From NCBI RefSeq assembly GCF_021365465.1, contig NZ_CP089932.1:3658001-3722000 (forward strand): a stretch of DNA of 64,000 nt, read 5' to 3'. Made by a program: the position numbers and the translations under genes. This DNA comes from Erwinia tracheiphila (lineage in GTDB: Bacteria > Pseudomonadota > Gammaproteobacteria > Enterobacterales > Enterobacteriaceae). Positions 1 to 9,801 of this stretch are shown here, piece after piece; positions within the stretch are counted from its first letter, which is position 1, and every line of letters starts with the position of its first letter. The notes beneath the pieces were generated by a model that searched no databases, was not told the origin of the DNA, and saw nothing but the letters and a program-made list of their open reading frames with translations.

Positions 1-1
1 C

Positions 2-397
2 GAGCGCTGTGGCGTAAAGCTGGATGCAGAACGTCTGGCAAAAAAAATCCAGCAGTGGCAGAAAATCGTTATTGCCGCCTGTGAGCAATGCGGCCGCAAC
101 AGCGTACCGCAGATACGTACCGCAATGACGCTGGAGGCCTGGAGTGCAGAAGAAGAGTGTGGCCTGAAGTTAAATCTTCATCCAAGGGCAAGCCAGAGCA
201 TTAATACACTGCCTCAACCGGTGTCGCGCGTGCGATTATTGATTGGCCCTGAAGGTGGACTCAGCGCCGATGAAATTGGCATGACAGCCCGTTATGGTTT
301 TACCGATATTTTACTTGGCCCGCGCGTGTTGCGTACCGAAACCACTGCCCTCACCGCCATTACCGCATTACAAGTGCGTTTTGGTGACCTGGGTTAA
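2..397 (+). CDS. rsmE: 16S rRNA m3U1498 methyltransferase RsmE, 3' part
   Basis: This is the C-terminal part of the SPOUT-fold enzyme that methylates N3 of U1498 in 16S rRNA, using S-adenosylmethionine. The reading frame is open from base 2, so the start lies left of the window. The SAM-binding knot is visible in the segment [13 protein letters not shown] and in the late [15 protein letters not shown] motif, both typical of RsmE. The frame ends in a TAA 83 bases before gshB, the same neighbour as in E. coli. Only about 131 residues are visible of roughly 243 in the family. Confidence 0.93.
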   Translation, partial: ERCGVKLDAERLAKKIQQWQKIVIAACEQCGRNSVPQIRTAMTLEAWSAEEECGLKLNLHPRASQSINTLPQPVSRVRLLIGPEGGLSADEIGMTARYGFTDILLGPRVLRTETTALTAITALQVRFGDLG

Positions 398-480
398 GCC
401 GCGGCGTATCTTTGCCGATGGTGTCAACAACACAAATGCCGACGCTACGGGCATTTCAAACAGCGTAATGGAGAAGAAGA

Positions 481-1425
481 ATGATCAAGCTTGGCATTGT
501 GATGGACCCGATTAACGCGATAAACATTAAAAAGGATTCCAGTTTCGCCATGCTGCTGGAGGCACAACGGCGTGGTTATGAAATCCATTATATGGAGATG
601 CAGGACCTCTATCTGCGTGCTGGAGAAGCACGTGCGCATACCCGTCTGTTGAGCGTTGTGCAAAATCATGAGAAGTGGTTTGAATTCGGCAGCGCCCAGG
701 ATATTGCGCTGGCAGACCTTAACGTGGTGCTGATGCGAAAAGATCCGCCGTTTGACACTGAATTTATCTATGCCACCTATATCCTTGAGCGCGCAGAGGA
801 AAAAGGCACACTGATTGTTAATAAGCCACAAAGCCTGCGTGATTGTAATGAAAAGCTGTTCACCGCCTGGTTTGCCGACCTGACCCCGGATACCCTGGTG
901 ACCCGTAGCGCCGAGCAAATACGCGCATTCTGGCAGGAACACGGCGATATCATTCTGAAACCACTGGATGGTATGGGCGGAGCATCCATTTTTCGCATTG
1001 GCAAAGACGATCCCAACCTGTCGGTCATTATCGAAACGCTGACCAAACATGGCCATTTTTACTGTATGGCACAAAACTATTTGCCTGCGATCAAAGACGG
1101 CGACAAGCGCGTGCTGGTGGTTGATGGCGAACCCGTACCTTACTGCCTGGCACGCATTCCCAAATCAGGAGAAACCAGGGGAAATCTGGCGGCAGGTGGC
1201 CGCGGAGAAGCCCGGCCACTTAGCGACAGCGACTGGGAAATAGCCCGCCGCGTCGGCCCGGCGTTGAAAGCGAAAGGGCTTATTTTCGTTGGCCTGGATA
1301 TTATCGGCGACAGACTGACTGAAATTAATGTAACCAGCCCAACCTGCATACGTGAGATCGAAGCCGCTTTCCCGGTTTCAATTACCGGCATGCTGATGGA
1401 TGCGATTGAAAAACACCTCGCCTGA
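481..1425 (+). CDS. gshB: Glutathione synthetase
   Basis: The product ligates gamma-glutamylcysteine and glycine with ATP hydrolysis, the second step of glutathione synthesis in the cytoplasm. It has 314 residues against 316 in E. coli. The N-terminal substrate domain starts MIKLGIVMDPI, and the ATP-grasp core shows ILKPLDGMGGASIF near residues 158-171 and the late metal-binding INVTSPTCIREIE. The start is preceded by GGAGAAGA. It follows rsmE and precedes yqgE, the usual enterobacterial order. Confidence 0.97.
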   Translation: MIKLGIVMDPINAINIKKDSSFAMLLEAQRRGYEIHYMEMQDLYLRAGEARAHTRLLSVVQNHEKWFEFGSAQDIALADLNVVLMRKDPPFDTEFIYATYILERAEEKGTLIVNKPQSLRDCNEKLFTAWFADLTPDTLVTRSAEQIRAFWQEHGDIILKPLDGMGGASIFRIGKDDPNLSVIIETLTKHGHFYCMAQNYLPAIKDGDKRVLVVDGEPVPYCLARIPKSGETRGNLAAGGRGEARPLSDSDWEIARRVGPALKAKGLIFVGLDIIGDRLTEINVTSPTCIREIEAAFPVSITGMLMDAIEKHLA

Positions 1426-1518
1426 GGCAATGAATGGGGCCTCCCGACCCTTCTTTCACTCTATGGACAAAACTCACCGTCTGAAGCTGCGCGGTTAACC
1501 CGGATACAGAATCCTGAT

Positions 1519-2082
1519 ATGAATTTACAGCATCATTTTTTGATTGCCATGCCAACACTACAGGACCCGTTGTTTAAACGCTCGGTAGTTTATATCTGTG
1601 AGCATAATGATGACGGTGCGATGGGACTTATTGTGAATAAGCCCATGGAAAATCTGACGGTAGATGGCATCCTGAAAAAGTTAAAGATTATGCCTACTCC
1701 GCGCGATCCCGAAAAAAAACTGGACAAGCCAGTTTTTGCTGGTGGCCCGCTGGCCGAAGATCGCGGTTTTATTTTACATTCGGCACAAAGCACTTTTTCT
1801 TCGAGCATTCGGGTGTCAGACAACACGGTCATTACCACCTCGCGCGACGTGCTGGAAACGCTGGGTACGCCAGGTCAACCCAGTAGCGTACTGGTTGCGC
1901 TGGGCTATTGTGCGTGGGAGAAAAATCAGCTGGAAAATGAGCTGTTAGAAAACGCCTGGCTTACCACCCCGGCCAACAGCAACATTCTTTTCAAAACCCC
2001 GATAGCCGAACGCTGGCGCGAGGCGGCCAGGAGCATCGGCGTGGATATTCACAATATCACCAGCGATGCGGGGCATGCCTGA
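1519..2082 (+). CDS. yqgE: UPF0301 protein YqgE
   Basis: A 187-residue member of the UPF0301/AlgH family. Its biochemical role is not established. The N-terminal segment [20 protein letters not shown] and the central GLIVNKP are family hallmarks. The length matches the E. coli protein (187). The stop codon overlaps the ATG of ruvX by one base, so the two are probably translated together. No sign of damage. Confidence 0.95.
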   Translation: MNLQHHFLIAMPTLQDPLFKRSVVYICEHNDDGAMGLIVNKPMENLTVDGILKKLKIMPTPRDPEKKLDKPVFAGGPLAEDRGFILHSAQSTFSSSIRVSDNTVITTSRDVLETLGTPGQPSSVLVALGYCAWEKNQLENELLENAWLTTPANSNILFKTPIAERWREAARSIGVDIHNITSDAGHA

Positions 2083-2504
2083 TGAGCCACATGACCCTGT
2101 TGGCCTTTGACTTCGGTACCAAAAGTATTGGCATAGCGGTAGGCCAGCAGCTGACGGGCACGGCGCGCCCTCTTGCAGCGATTAAAGCACAGGACGGGAC
2201 ACCAGACTGGAATAAAATTGGGGCCTTGCTGAAAGAGTGGCAGCCGTGCCGCGTGGTAGTTGGTCTGCCGCTTAATATGGACGGCACTGAACAACAGTTG
2301 ACCGCACGGGCGCGTAAATTTGCTAATCGACTGCACGGTCGCTTCGGGGTGCAGGTCGACCTGCATGATGAACGCCTGAGCACGGTAGAAGCCCGTGCCG
2401 ACCTGTTCTCCCGCGGTGGTTTTCGGGCGCTGAATAAAGGCAGCGTGGATTCGCTCTCAGCGGTGATCATTCTTGAAAGCTGGTTTGAAAATGCCTGGCA
2501 GTAG
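2082..2504 (+). CDS. ruvX: Holliday-junction-resolvase-like RuvX/YqgF
   Basis: A 140-residue RNase H-fold protein of the YqgF family, involved in maturation of the 5' end of pre-16S rRNA. The first active-site strand, [15 protein letters not shown], and the later DERLSTVEA motif carry the conserved acidic residues. It is translationally coupled to yqgE through a one-base TGATG overlap. Length agrees with the E. coli protein (138). The convergent pilT-like gene ends 11 bases downstream. Confidence 0.95.
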   Translation: MSHMTLLAFDFGTKSIGIAVGQQLTGTARPLAAIKAQDGTPDWNKIGALLKEWQPCRVVVGLPLNMDGTEQQLTARARKFANRLHGRFGVQVDLHDERLSTVEARADLFSRGGFRALNKGSVDSLSAVIILESWFENAWQ

Positions 2505-2515
2505 GCAGTGCGATT

Positions 2516-3511
2516 TTATTCTACCTGCCCTGCCTGCCGTCTTGCCGCAAGGCTTTGCCTGAAAGATTGCATCCCGTGCGCTACGCCGGTTTCCAGCACA
2601 GCGGGCAGCTGGTGCGTTTTACCTTCACGGATCAGATTGGCCACGGCGGTCGTACTCACCAGCACCTCAAACAGCGCAACCCTGCCCGACTTCACTGCCG
2701 GAACCAGCTTCTGAGCAATCACCACCTTCAGGCTTCCTGCCAGCTGCGTACGTATCAGGTCTTTTTCCGCGCCGGGAAACACGTCGACCAGCCTGTCCAC
2801 CGCCTGCACGGCTCCACGGGTATGCAGGGTAGCCAGCACAAGATGCCCGGTTTCTGCCGCAGTCAGCGCCAGCTGAATAGTCCCTTTGTCGCGCAGTTCT
2901 CCCAGCAGGATGACATCCGGATCTTCACGCAATGCCGCCCGCAGCCCCTCACTGAATGAGACACAGTGCGTGCCGATTTCACGCTGCTGAACCAGCGAGC
3001 GCGCACTATGGTGGATAAATTCAATGGGATCTTCCAACGTCAGAATATGCCGCGCCTGGTGTTGGTTAATTTCGCCGGTCAGCGCTGCCAACGTTGTGGA
3101 TTTACCGCTACCGGTTGCGCCTGTCACCAGCACCAGACCATCATGCAGCTGGAGCAGATCCCGGGTGACCTGGGGTAGCTCAAGCTGCTCTGTACCAGAA
3201 ATATGGCCGTTAATAATGCGCAGCGCCAGCGAAAGGCCCTGCCGCTGGCGAAAGAGGTTTGCACGTACACGCACGCCATCTGAAAATGTCAGCGCAAAAT
3301 CAATCTGTCCGGCCTGCTCAAAATGCACCTGTTGCGCACCGTCGAGCCATTCCTGTGCCGCAGCGTGTAACACCTCATTGCTGACCGGGGGCGCATCGGC
3401 TATTTTTTGCAACCGTCCATCACGCCGCCAGAATGGCGGATAACCACTACACAGGTGCAGATCCCCTGCCTTATGCTTTACACTAAGGGCCACTATGTCC
3501 TCGATATGCAT
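2516..3511 (-). CDS. yggR: PilT-like twitching ATPase (YggR)
   Basis: A 331-residue GspE/PilT-family ATPase. In type IV pilus systems such proteins power pilus retraction; here the gene stands alone with no pilin genes nearby, so its partner is unknown. Walker A is GATGSGKST at residues 131-139, the Asp box is LEDPIE, and the Walker B region is VILLGELRD. It is divergent from yggS with only 14 bases between the start codons, so the two promoters must lie inside the opposite gene. E. coli has the same arrangement. Confidence 0.92.
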   Translation of the reverse strand: MHIEDIVALSVKHKAGDLHLCSGYPPFWRRDGRLQKIADAPPVSNEVLHAAAQEWLDGAQQVHFEQAGQIDFALTFSDGVRVRANLFRQRQGLSLALRIINGHISGTEQLELPQVTRDLLQLHDGLVLVTGATGSGKSTTLAALTGEINQHQARHILTLEDPIEFIHHSARSLVQQREIGTHCVSFSEGLRAALREDPDVILLGELRDKGTIQLALTAAETGHLVLATLHTRGAVQAVDRLVDVFPGAEKDLIRTQLAGSLKVVIAQKLVPAVKSGRVALFEVLVSTTAVANLIREGKTHQLPAVLETGVAHGMQSFRQSLAARRQAGQVE

Positions 3512-3525
3512 AATTTATCCTGACT

Positions 3526-4233
3526 ATGACTTCGATTGAGCACAACCTACAGCAAGTTCGCCAGCGAATCATTGCGGCAGCCAGACGCTGCGGCCGCGAT
3601 CCGCAAGAAATTACGTTGCTTGCAGTAAGCAAAACAAAACCTGCGGACGCCATCGCAGAAGCTGCACTTGCCGGACAGAAGTATTTCGGTGAAAACTACG
3701 TACAGGAAGGTGTTGATAAAATCACCCGGTTTGGCGACGGATCGCTGGTCTGGCACTTTATTGGTCCACTGCAATCCAACAAAAGTCGTCTTGTTGCCGG
3801 CCATTTTGACTGGTGCCACACCGTTGACCGACTGAAAATCGCCACCCGGCTTAACGAGCAGCGACCCGAAGATGTACCGCCGCTTAACGTGCTGATTCAG
3901 GTCAACATCAGTGACGAACAGAGTAAATCTGGCATTATGCTGGAGGCGCTGCCAGCACTGGCACGGGAAATAGCCCTGCTACCCCGTTTAACCCTGCGTG
4001 GTTTGATGGCTATCCCCGCAGCGGAAACGGATTATCAGAGGCAACTGGCAGTATGCCAGCAGATGGCCGATGCCTTTAGTGAACTGAAGAAAGTGTATTC
4101 GTCCGCTGATACACTTTCCCTGGGAATGAGCGATGACATGGAAGCTGCCATTGCAGCAGGCAGTACGATGGTGCGTATTGGCACCGCTATTTTTGGTGCG
4201 CGTGATTATGGCACCACTCACAACAATCATTGA
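3526..4233 (+). CDS. yggS: PLP homeostasis protein YggS
   Basis: A 235-residue pyridoxal-phosphate-binding protein of the YggS/PROSC (PLPBP) family, which buffers PLP and affects amino-acid metabolism and has no known catalytic activity. The PLP lysine is in LLAVSKTKPA (Lys36) at the end of the first barrel strand; the phosphate-binding MVRIGTAIFG is near the C-terminus, and GLMAI and LSLGMSDDM are also conserved. Only a weak ribosome site (CCTGA) precedes the ATG. It heads the yggS-yggT-rdgB-hemW run. Confidence 0.96.
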   Translation: MTSIEHNLQQVRQRIIAAARRCGRDPQEITLLAVSKTKPADAIAEAALAGQKYFGENYVQEGVDKITRFGDGSLVWHFIGPLQSNKSRLVAGHFDWCHTVDRLKIATRLNEQRPEDVPPLNVLIQVNISDEQSKSGIMLEALPALAREIALLPRLTLRGLMAIPAAETDYQRQLAVCQQMADAFSELKKVYSSADTLSLGMSDDMEAAIAAGSTMVRIGTAIFGARDYGTTHNNH

Positions 4234-4241
4234 GGAACCCC

Positions 4242-4793
4242 ATGCTGACGTTGACTTTTCTTGTTTCAACGATAATTAACCTGTACGTCAAAGTGCTGCT
4301 GTTACGCATCTGGATGCAGTGGGCAAGATGCGATTTCTATAATCCATTTTCGCAGTTTGTGGTCAAAGTAACGCAGCCAGTGGTGAAGCCATTACGCCGC
4401 GTTATTCCTTCCATCGGACCGCTGGATACCGCCTCTTTATTGCTTGCTTACGTGCTGAGTGTACTGTTGTTTACGGTGATGTTCGCCCTTCAAAGCCAGG
4501 TGATGATTTTCGACCCAATTTTTCTGTACTTCGGTCTGTTTTCATTGTTGAAAGCAGCGGGCGTACTGGTGTTCTGGGCCATTCTTATTCGCTCACTGTT
4601 GAGCTGGGTAAGCCAGGGCCGCAACCCGGTTGACTATGTTTTGCTCCAGCTCACCGAACCGCTGATGTCACCCATTCGTCGTATTATTCCTGCGATGGGT
4701 GGTATTGATTTCTCCGCGATGGCGGTGATCCTTATCCTGTATATGCTCAACTACCTGGGGATGGATTTCATTCCCGGCTGGTCACAGCTTTGA
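4242..4793 (+). CDS. yggT: YggT family integral membrane protein
   Basis: A 183-residue inner-membrane protein made of two tandem YggT repeats, each with two hydrophobic segments. The repeats show as LRIWMQWARCDFYNPFSQ/PLRRVIPSIGPLD and IRSLLSWVSQGRNPVDY/PIRRIIPAMGGID. An in-frame TTG exists at 4230, but GAGG at 4232-4235 points to the ATG at 4242. Its exact role is unsettled; links to osmotic tolerance and cell division have been proposed for the family. In E. coli yggU follows; here only 30 bases separate yggT from rdgB. Confidence 0.95.
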   Translation: MLTLTFLVSTIINLYVKVLLLRIWMQWARCDFYNPFSQFVVKVTQPVVKPLRRVIPSIGPLDTASLLLAYVLSVLLFTVMFALQSQVMIFDPIFLYFGLFSLLKAAGVLVFWAILIRSLLSWVSQGRNPVDYVLLQLTEPLMSPIRRIIPAMGGIDFSAMAVILILYMLNYLGMDFIPGWSQL

Positions 4794-4823
4794 TTAACCA
4801 CTCCATAACAGACCGGACCTGAT

Positions 4824-5420
4824 ATGCAAAAAGTTGTACTCGCCACCGGTAACGCTGGCAAAGTTCGTGAACTGGCCGATTTGCTGACCGATTTCGGCAT
4901 GGAGATTGTTGCGCAAAGTGAACTCGGCGTGCAATCCGCCGAAGAAACCGGCCTGACTTTTATCGAAAATGCGATCCTTAAAGCACGTCATGCGTCAGCG
5001 GTAACTGGTCTGGCGGCAATTGCCGATGATTCTGGCCTGGCGGTGGATGCGCTCGGTGGCGCACCGGGTATTTACTCTGCGCACTATGCCGGTGAGGATG
5101 CCACTGACCAGCAGAATATTGAAAAACTGCTTAACGCCCTGCAAACCGTTCCTGACGGCAAGCGCCAGGCGCAGTTTCATTGCGTTCTGGTTTTTTTGCG
5201 TCATGCCGAAGACCCAACGCCGCTGGTTTTTCACGGATGCTGGCAGGGCGAGATCGCCCGCAGCGCCTCAGGTGAAGGGGGTTTTGGCTACGATCCCATT
5301 TTTTTCGTACCCGAACTGGTCAAAACCGCCGCCACGTTGAGCAAAGATGAAAAACTTGCGGTTTCCCATCGCGGTAAAGCGCTGACCCTGCTGCTGGATG
5401 CAATGCGTAACCATGCATAG
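4824..5420 (+). CDS. rdgB: dITP/XTP pyrophosphatase RdgB
   Basis: A 198-residue Ham1/RdgB-family hydrolase that removes non-canonical purine nucleotides (dITP, XTP) from the pool, giving the monophosphate and pyrophosphate. The N-terminal [14 protein letters not shown], the central [13 protein letters not shown] and the C-terminal SHRGKAL are the substrate- and metal-binding motifs. Length matches E. coli (197). Its 3' end overlaps the hemW start by eight bases. Confidence 0.97.
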   Translation: MQKVVLATGNAGKVRELADLLTDFGMEIVAQSELGVQSAEETGLTFIENAILKARHASAVTGLAAIADDSGLAVDALGGAPGIYSAHYAGEDATDQQNIEKLLNALQTVPDGKRQAQFHCVLVFLRHAEDPTPLVFHGCWQGEIARSASGEGGFGYDPIFFVPELVKTAATLSKDEKLAVSHRGKALTLLLDAMRNHA

Positions 5421-6573
5421 CCTGCCACCACTCAGTCTCTATATTCATATTCCCTGGTGCGTGCAAAAGTGCCCTTACTGCGATTTCAACTCCCATGCGC
5501 TGAAGGGTGAGGTGCCGCACGAGGAATACGTACGCCATCTGCTGGCCGATCTTGAGAACGATCTGCCGCTTACATCTGACCGCAAGGTAAGTACCCTTTT
5601 CATCGGTGGCGGCACGCCCAGCCTGTTAACCAGTGAAGCGATGCAGATGCTGCTTGATGGCGTACGCTCGCGCCTGCCGTTATCACCTGGAGCGGAAATC
5701 ACCATGGAAGCCAATCCCGGCACGGTTGAAGCGGACCGGTTCAGCGGCTATCAGAGCACTGGCGTCAACCGTATTTCCATCGGGGTGCAAAGCTTTAGTC
5801 AAAAGAAGCTGGAGCGCCTGGGCCGTATTCATGGCCCATCGGAAGCGAAACAGGCGGCAGAACTGGCCAGCAGGCTGGGGTTACGAAGCTTTAATCTAGA
5901 CCTGATGCATGGATTGCCCGACCAGTCCTGTGAAGAAGCGCTGGACGATCTGCATCAGGCGATTGCCCTCAATCCACCACACCTTTCCTGGTACCAGCTC
6001 ACCATTGAGCCAAACACACTGTTTGCTTCTCGTCCGCCGGTTCTACCGGATGATGACGCCCTGTGGGAGATCTTTGAACGCGGCCACCAGCTGCTGACGG
6101 CGGCAGGCTATCAGCAATATGAAACCTCCGCCTATGCCAAACCGGGCCTGCGCTGCGAACACAATCTGAACTACTGGCGCTTCGGGGATTATTTGGGTAT
6201 CGGCTGCGGCGCTCACGGTAAGCTGACGCAGCCGGATGGCCGCATTGTGCGCACCGTCAAAACCCGGCACCCGCGCGGTTTTATGAGTGGAAATTATCAG
6301 GATCGCCAGTACACAGTGGCGGACAGCGAAAAGCCGTTTGAGTTTTTTATGAATCGGTTTCGCCTGCTGGAAGCCGCGCCGCGTGAAGAATTCGTCCGCT
6401 ACACCGGGTTAGCGGAAAACATTATTCGGCCAAAGCTTAATGAAGCAATCGACAACGGTTATCTCACGGAAACGGCGCTGCACTGGCAGGTAACGGAGAA
6501 AGGAAAACTGTTTCTCAATTCCTTGCTGGAACTGTTTCTGGCAGACGAAGAACCACAGAGGCAAAAAGCGTAG
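5413..6573 (+). CDS. hemW: Radical SAM heme chaperone HemW
   Basis: A 386-residue radical-SAM protein related to coproporphyrinogen dehydrogenase but acting as a heme-insertion chaperone. The cluster motif is CVQKCPYC (Cys16, 20, 23), followed by the SAM-binding FIGGGTPS. The extra phenylalanine of the HemW type (CPYCDF) is present. I chose the ATG at 5413 because the family begins at a short leader before [11 protein letters not shown]; an in-frame GTG exists at 5398. It is the last gene of the core operon before an IS element. Confidence 0.95.
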   Translation: MHSLPPLSLYIHIPWCVQKCPYCDFNSHALKGEVPHEEYVRHLLADLENDLPLTSDRKVSTLFIGGGTPSLLTSEAMQMLLDGVRSRLPLSPGAEITMEANPGTVEADRFSGYQSTGVNRISIGVQSFSQKKLERLGRIHGPSEAKQAAELASRLGLRSFNLDLMHGLPDQSCEEALDDLHQAIALNPPHLSWYQLTIEPNTLFASRPPVLPDDDALWEIFERGHQLLTAAGYQQYETSAYAKPGLRCEHNLNYWRFGDYLGIGCGAHGKLTQPDGRIVRTVKTRHPRGFMSGNYQDRQYTVADSEKPFEFFMNRFRLLEAAPREEFVRYTGLAENIIRPKLNEAIDNGYLTETALHWQVTEKGKLFLNSLLELFLADEEPQRQKA

Positions 6574-6617
6574 CCCACTTCTGACTGCCTTACGGGCGCG
6601 TCAGACAGTGCGTTATC

Positions 6618-7817
6618 TGTATTAGTCGCGACGTGATCTGACACCGGACCCTGCAAGGTTGGGGGTTACCGGTTCTGATATGGGTGTCGAATTTTTATAC
6701 AAAACGCGAGGTCACCCTCATGCTCCATACTCACAATCCCATCATCAAACACAAAACCGGCCTGCTCAATCTCGCCGAATAACCCGGTAACGTCTCAACA
6801 GCCTGCAAGAGCACGGGCGTGTCACGCGACACCTTCTACCGCTACCAGGAGCTGACGAAGAAGGCGGCATTGACGCGCTGGTTAACCAGAACCGCCGGGG
6901 TCCAAACCTGACGAACCGCGCCGACGAAGCCACTGAACGCGCGGTTGTTGAGTATGCCGTTGAGTTCCCGGCCCCCGGGCAGCACCGGACCAGTGATGAG
7001 CTGCGTAAAAAAGGCGTGTTTACCTCCAGCAGCGGCGTGCACGCCATCTGGCAACGACACGATCTGGAGAACTTCCGTAAACGCCTGAAGGCGCCTGAGG
7101 AAAAGCTCGCCAGAGAAGCCATCGTGCTTACCGGTGCCCCAATCGCCGCGCTGGAGAAAAAGGCGCATGATGATGAGGCCAGCGGGGAAATCGAGACCGC
7201 TCACCCGGGCTATCCCGGGTCGCAGGACACCTTCTGTGCTGGCAATCTGAACGGTGTGGGCCGTATCTGCCTGCAGACGTTCGTGGATACGTACCCGAAA
7301 GTGGCACACTGCAAGCGGTATACGAGTAAAACACCGATCACTGCCGCCGACCTGCTAAATGATCGGGTACTGCCGTTCTGTGAGGCTCAGGGGCTGCCGG
7401 TGCTGAGAAGACTGACCGACAGGGGAACGGAGTACTGTGGTAAGGTGGAGCCGCATGATTACCAGCTTTATCTGGCCATCAACGATATCGACCATACAAA
7501 AACGAAGGCGATGTCCCCACAGACCAACGGCATCAGTGAGCGCTTCCATAAAACGATTTTGCAGGATTTTTATCAGGTCACGTTCCGCAAGAAGTCATAT
7601 GGGGAGCGGGAGAGCCTGCAAACGGATCCGGACAACGGGTTGTGGCATGACAATAATGAGCAGGCTCATCAGGGGAAAATGTGCGGCGGGCGAACGCCAG
7701 TGGCCAGGTTACCTGATGGAAAACGTGTCCGGGCAGAAAAGGAGTTGAACCGGATGTAATCCGACAGACACCTGTATAAATAACCAGTAACTGTCAGATC
7801 AGGTCTGAGATAATACA
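6618..7817 (+). mobile_element. Decayed IS481-family element, copy 1
   Basis: A 1200-bp relic of the same element found intact at 51338-52538. The 26-base imperfect terminal repeats are at 6618-6643 (starting TGTATTAGTCGCGAC) and 7792-7817, sharing TGTATTA and TGATCTGACA. Flanks CGTTATC and GGTTATT keep five identical bases, the trace of an old 7-bp target duplication. It lies between hemW and yggN. Confidence 0.9.
6720..7759 (+). pseudogene. IS481-family transposase, degenerate
   Basis: Corresponds along its length to the 346-residue transposase of the intact copy. An in-frame TAA replaces a glutamate codon about 20 codons from the start (LAE then stop), and a one-base loss near 6855 shifts the frame. 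The rest stays open from about 7016 and keeps DRGTEYCG and SPQTNGISERFHKTI of the DDE core, with many substitutions (for example Y to C at several places). It cannot make a working transposase. Confidence 0.92.
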
Positions 7818-7819
7818 GG

Positions 7820-8539
7820 TTATTTCTGCTGCAGCGCGCTTAACAGCGTATGACGTTGCTTCTCCAGACTGGTCACGCGGTGACAAACTTCGTGGCCAAA
7901 GTTCTGAAAATCTTGCTCCTGATTGCTCCATTCAGCCTGAAGCGACTGTTGCAGCCCTCCCAGATTGCCCAACAGTGCCTGAAGAGGATTACCACCGCTT
8001 CCTGCCTGTTTGTTGCTCATTTCGTTAAGGCTGTCCTGCACCACGCCGCCCATCGTACTTTTCACCAGCTTCTCACCATCCTGGCGGACCTGAACTATCG
8101 CCTGATGGTGGAAAGTTAACCCATCGCTACGATGTTCAATAATACGGTTCATTTGCTGTTTTAACTGGCTGTCCAGCTTCGTCAGCCGTTGGCGGACATT
8201 GCTCTGCTCGCCGAGCTTTTCCACAATGACTTTATCCAGCGCAATGCGTCCTCTTTCCAGCTGCTGACCAACCCTCTGATCAATCCAGGGCAAATCACGC
8301 CGTAGCGCCGCCTGATAATCGATCGCTTTCTGGCGAGTGGTGCCGTCTGTGGTGACCGGCTGTCCGTTGCGCTGCACGTCGCCCGCTGGCGTGATAAGCA
8401 GATTACCGCTGGCACCCACCACCTGTACATGTTGTGGCGAAATCGCGACATCATCCTGTGGCTTCACACTGCACTGATAATCCGCCTGAGCCGAACCTGC
8501 CGCCAGTAATAATGCGCCAACCATCATCACTTTATGCAT
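7820..8539 (-). CDS. yggN: YggN family (DUF2884) exported protein
   Basis: A 239-residue protein with a clear signal peptide (MHKVMMVGALLLAAGSAQA, cleavage expected after AQA). The family (DUF2884, YggN) has no known function and is presumably periplasmic. I chose the ATG at 8539 because it starts the signal peptide; the frame is open further upstream but the extension runs into the terminator hairpin. The C-terminal half is rich in Gln and probably helical. It lies downstream of yggL as in E. coli, and its 3' end is three bases from the IS481 relic. Confidence 0.9.
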   Translation of the reverse strand: MHKVMMVGALLLAAGSAQADYQCSVKPQDDVAISPQHVQVVGASGNLLITPAGDVQRNGQPVTTDGTTRQKAIDYQAALRRDLPWIDQRVGQQLERGRIALDKVIVEKLGEQSNVRQRLTKLDSQLKQQMNRIIEHRSDGLTFHHQAIVQVRQDGEKLVKSTMGGVVQDSLNEMSNKQAGSGGNPLQALLGNLGGLQQSLQAEWSNQEQDFQNFGHEVCHRVTSLEKQRHTLLSALQQK

Positions 8540-8556
8540 TTTGCTTCTCCTGATAG

Positions 8557-8582
8557 TAAAAGGGCCACGCTTGCGTGGCCCT
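8557..8582 (-). terminator. Rho-independent terminator after yggL
   Basis: Read on the minus strand, GGGCCACGC and GCGTGGCCC form a nine-pair stem with a three-base loop, followed by TTTTA. It would end transcripts of trmB-yggL and lies just upstream of yggN, which then needs its own promoter in the short gap. Confidence 0.75.
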
Positions 8583-8604
8583 GAAGGACACCCGTTCTGT
8601 TTGA

Positions 8605-8931
8605 TTAGTCCCACCAGACGTCAAAAAGTTCGGTAACCTGCACAGCGTTTAGTTTGCGATTCTCAAGCCACTTGCGCACGGTCTCACGGTGCTCTTCGGT
8701 ACATTTTCCGGTTTCTTGCAGGCAAATCAGCCCTTCCCATTGCAAATAGCCGCTGCCATCAAAAGCAAGGCCATTTGGATCGATGACTTCAGTAATCAGC
8801 GCATCGAGCGTTGCATCAATAGTCTCTTCGCTGGTTCCTTCCGGGAAAGAAAAACCAATGGAAAAACCGAGTTCCTGGAATTCAGCAATGTGCATTTTTT
8901 TGCGCAAACGACGACTGCGTTGGGTAGCCAT
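8605..8931 (-). CDS. yggL: YggL family 50S-associated protein
   Basis: A 108-residue DUF469 protein. E. coli YggL has been reported to associate with the 50S ribosomal subunit. The basic start [15 protein letters not shown] and the closing LFDVWWD are family features. Its ATG overlaps the stop codon of trmB by one base (TAATG on the minus strand), so it is probably translationally coupled to trmB. Confidence 0.93.
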   Translation of the reverse strand: MATQRSRRLRKKMHIAEFQELGFSIGFSFPEGTSEETIDATLDALITEVIDPNGLAFDGSGYLQWEGLICLQETGKCTEEHRETVRKWLENRKLNAVQVTELFDVWWD

Positions 8932-9650
8932 TATTTTATCCTCTCAAACATCAGATCCCAGACTCCGTGACCAAGACGCTGGCCGCGTTGTTCGAATTTT
9001 GTCAGCGGTCGTGAGTCAGGACGTGGTACATAATCCTGCGTTGCCGACTGATTTTTGTATCCCGTAATACTGTTCATTACCGTCAGCATATGTTCAGCGT
9101 AGGCCTGCCAGTCAGTGGCCATATGGAAAACCCCACCCAGCTTCAGCTTACGCAAAACCAGTTCGGCAAAAGGTACCTGAACAATCCGTCGTTTGTTGTG
9201 ACGCGCTTTGTGCCACGGGTCCGGGAAAAACAGCTGCACCATTCGCAACGCATTATCCGGGATCATATGGTTAAGCACATCAACGGCATCGTGACACATC
9301 ACGCGCAGATTCTCCACGCCTGCCTCGTTCACCGCGCTAAGACAGGCCCCCACGCCAGGTGAATGCACTTCAATACCAAGGAAGTTCTGCTGCGGGTTGG
9401 CAGACGCCATGCTCACCAGTGAAGCGCCCATACCAAAGCCGATTTCCAGCACAACCGGCGCATATCGTCCAAAAAGCGTCTGCAGATCAACAGGCTCTGG
9501 CTGATATTCCACGCCTTTCTCTGGCCAGAAATGGTCCAGTGCATGCTGTTGGCCTTTAGTAAGACGACCCTGGCGGCGAACAAAGCTGCGAATGCGGCGC
9601 AGTGGGCGACCGTTTTCGTCAAACTCCGGTGAAACGACATCATTCTTCAT
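8931..9650 (-). CDS. trmB: tRNA (guanine-N7)-methyltransferase
   Basis: A 239-residue SAM-dependent enzyme that makes m7G46 in tRNA variable loops; the length equals that of E. coli TrmB. The SAM motif is [11 protein letters not shown], and the catalytic region [15 protein letters not shown] is clear. The start at 9650 gives the usual [11 protein letters not shown]-terminus; longer in-frame starts exist upstream without support. The first gene of the minus-strand trmB-yggL pair, divergent from mutY. Confidence 0.96.
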   Translation of the reverse strand: MKNDVVSPEFDENGRPLRRIRSFVRRQGRLTKGQQHALDHFWPEKGVEYQPEPVDLQTLFGRYAPVVLEIGFGMGASLVSMASANPQQNFLGIEVHSPGVGACLSAVNEAGVENLRVMCHDAVDVLNHMIPDNALRMVQLFFPDPWHKARHNKRRIVQVPFAELVLRKLKLGGVFHMATDWQAYAEHMLTVMNSITGYKNQSATQDYVPRPDSRPLTKFEQRGQRLGHGVWDLMFERIK

Positions 9651-9801
9651 GTTTATAGCCTGTTGGTCAGCACTCTTTAGAAAACGGGCATTATGCAAGG
9701 TTACGGCGGTTAAGCAACCCCCGGAAACTTCCGGTTTACAGCTTCGTTGCTCTGTGCTGGAATCCCAGTCTGATTTTTAATTATTCGGGATCTAATCTGA
9801 A

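Noticed and set aside
445..1074. 209-codon frame opposite gshB
   Set aside because: Antisense shadow of a well-conserved core gene. The same applies to long antisense frames over the IS91 transposases, speC, the UPF0261 gene and the T4SS genes.
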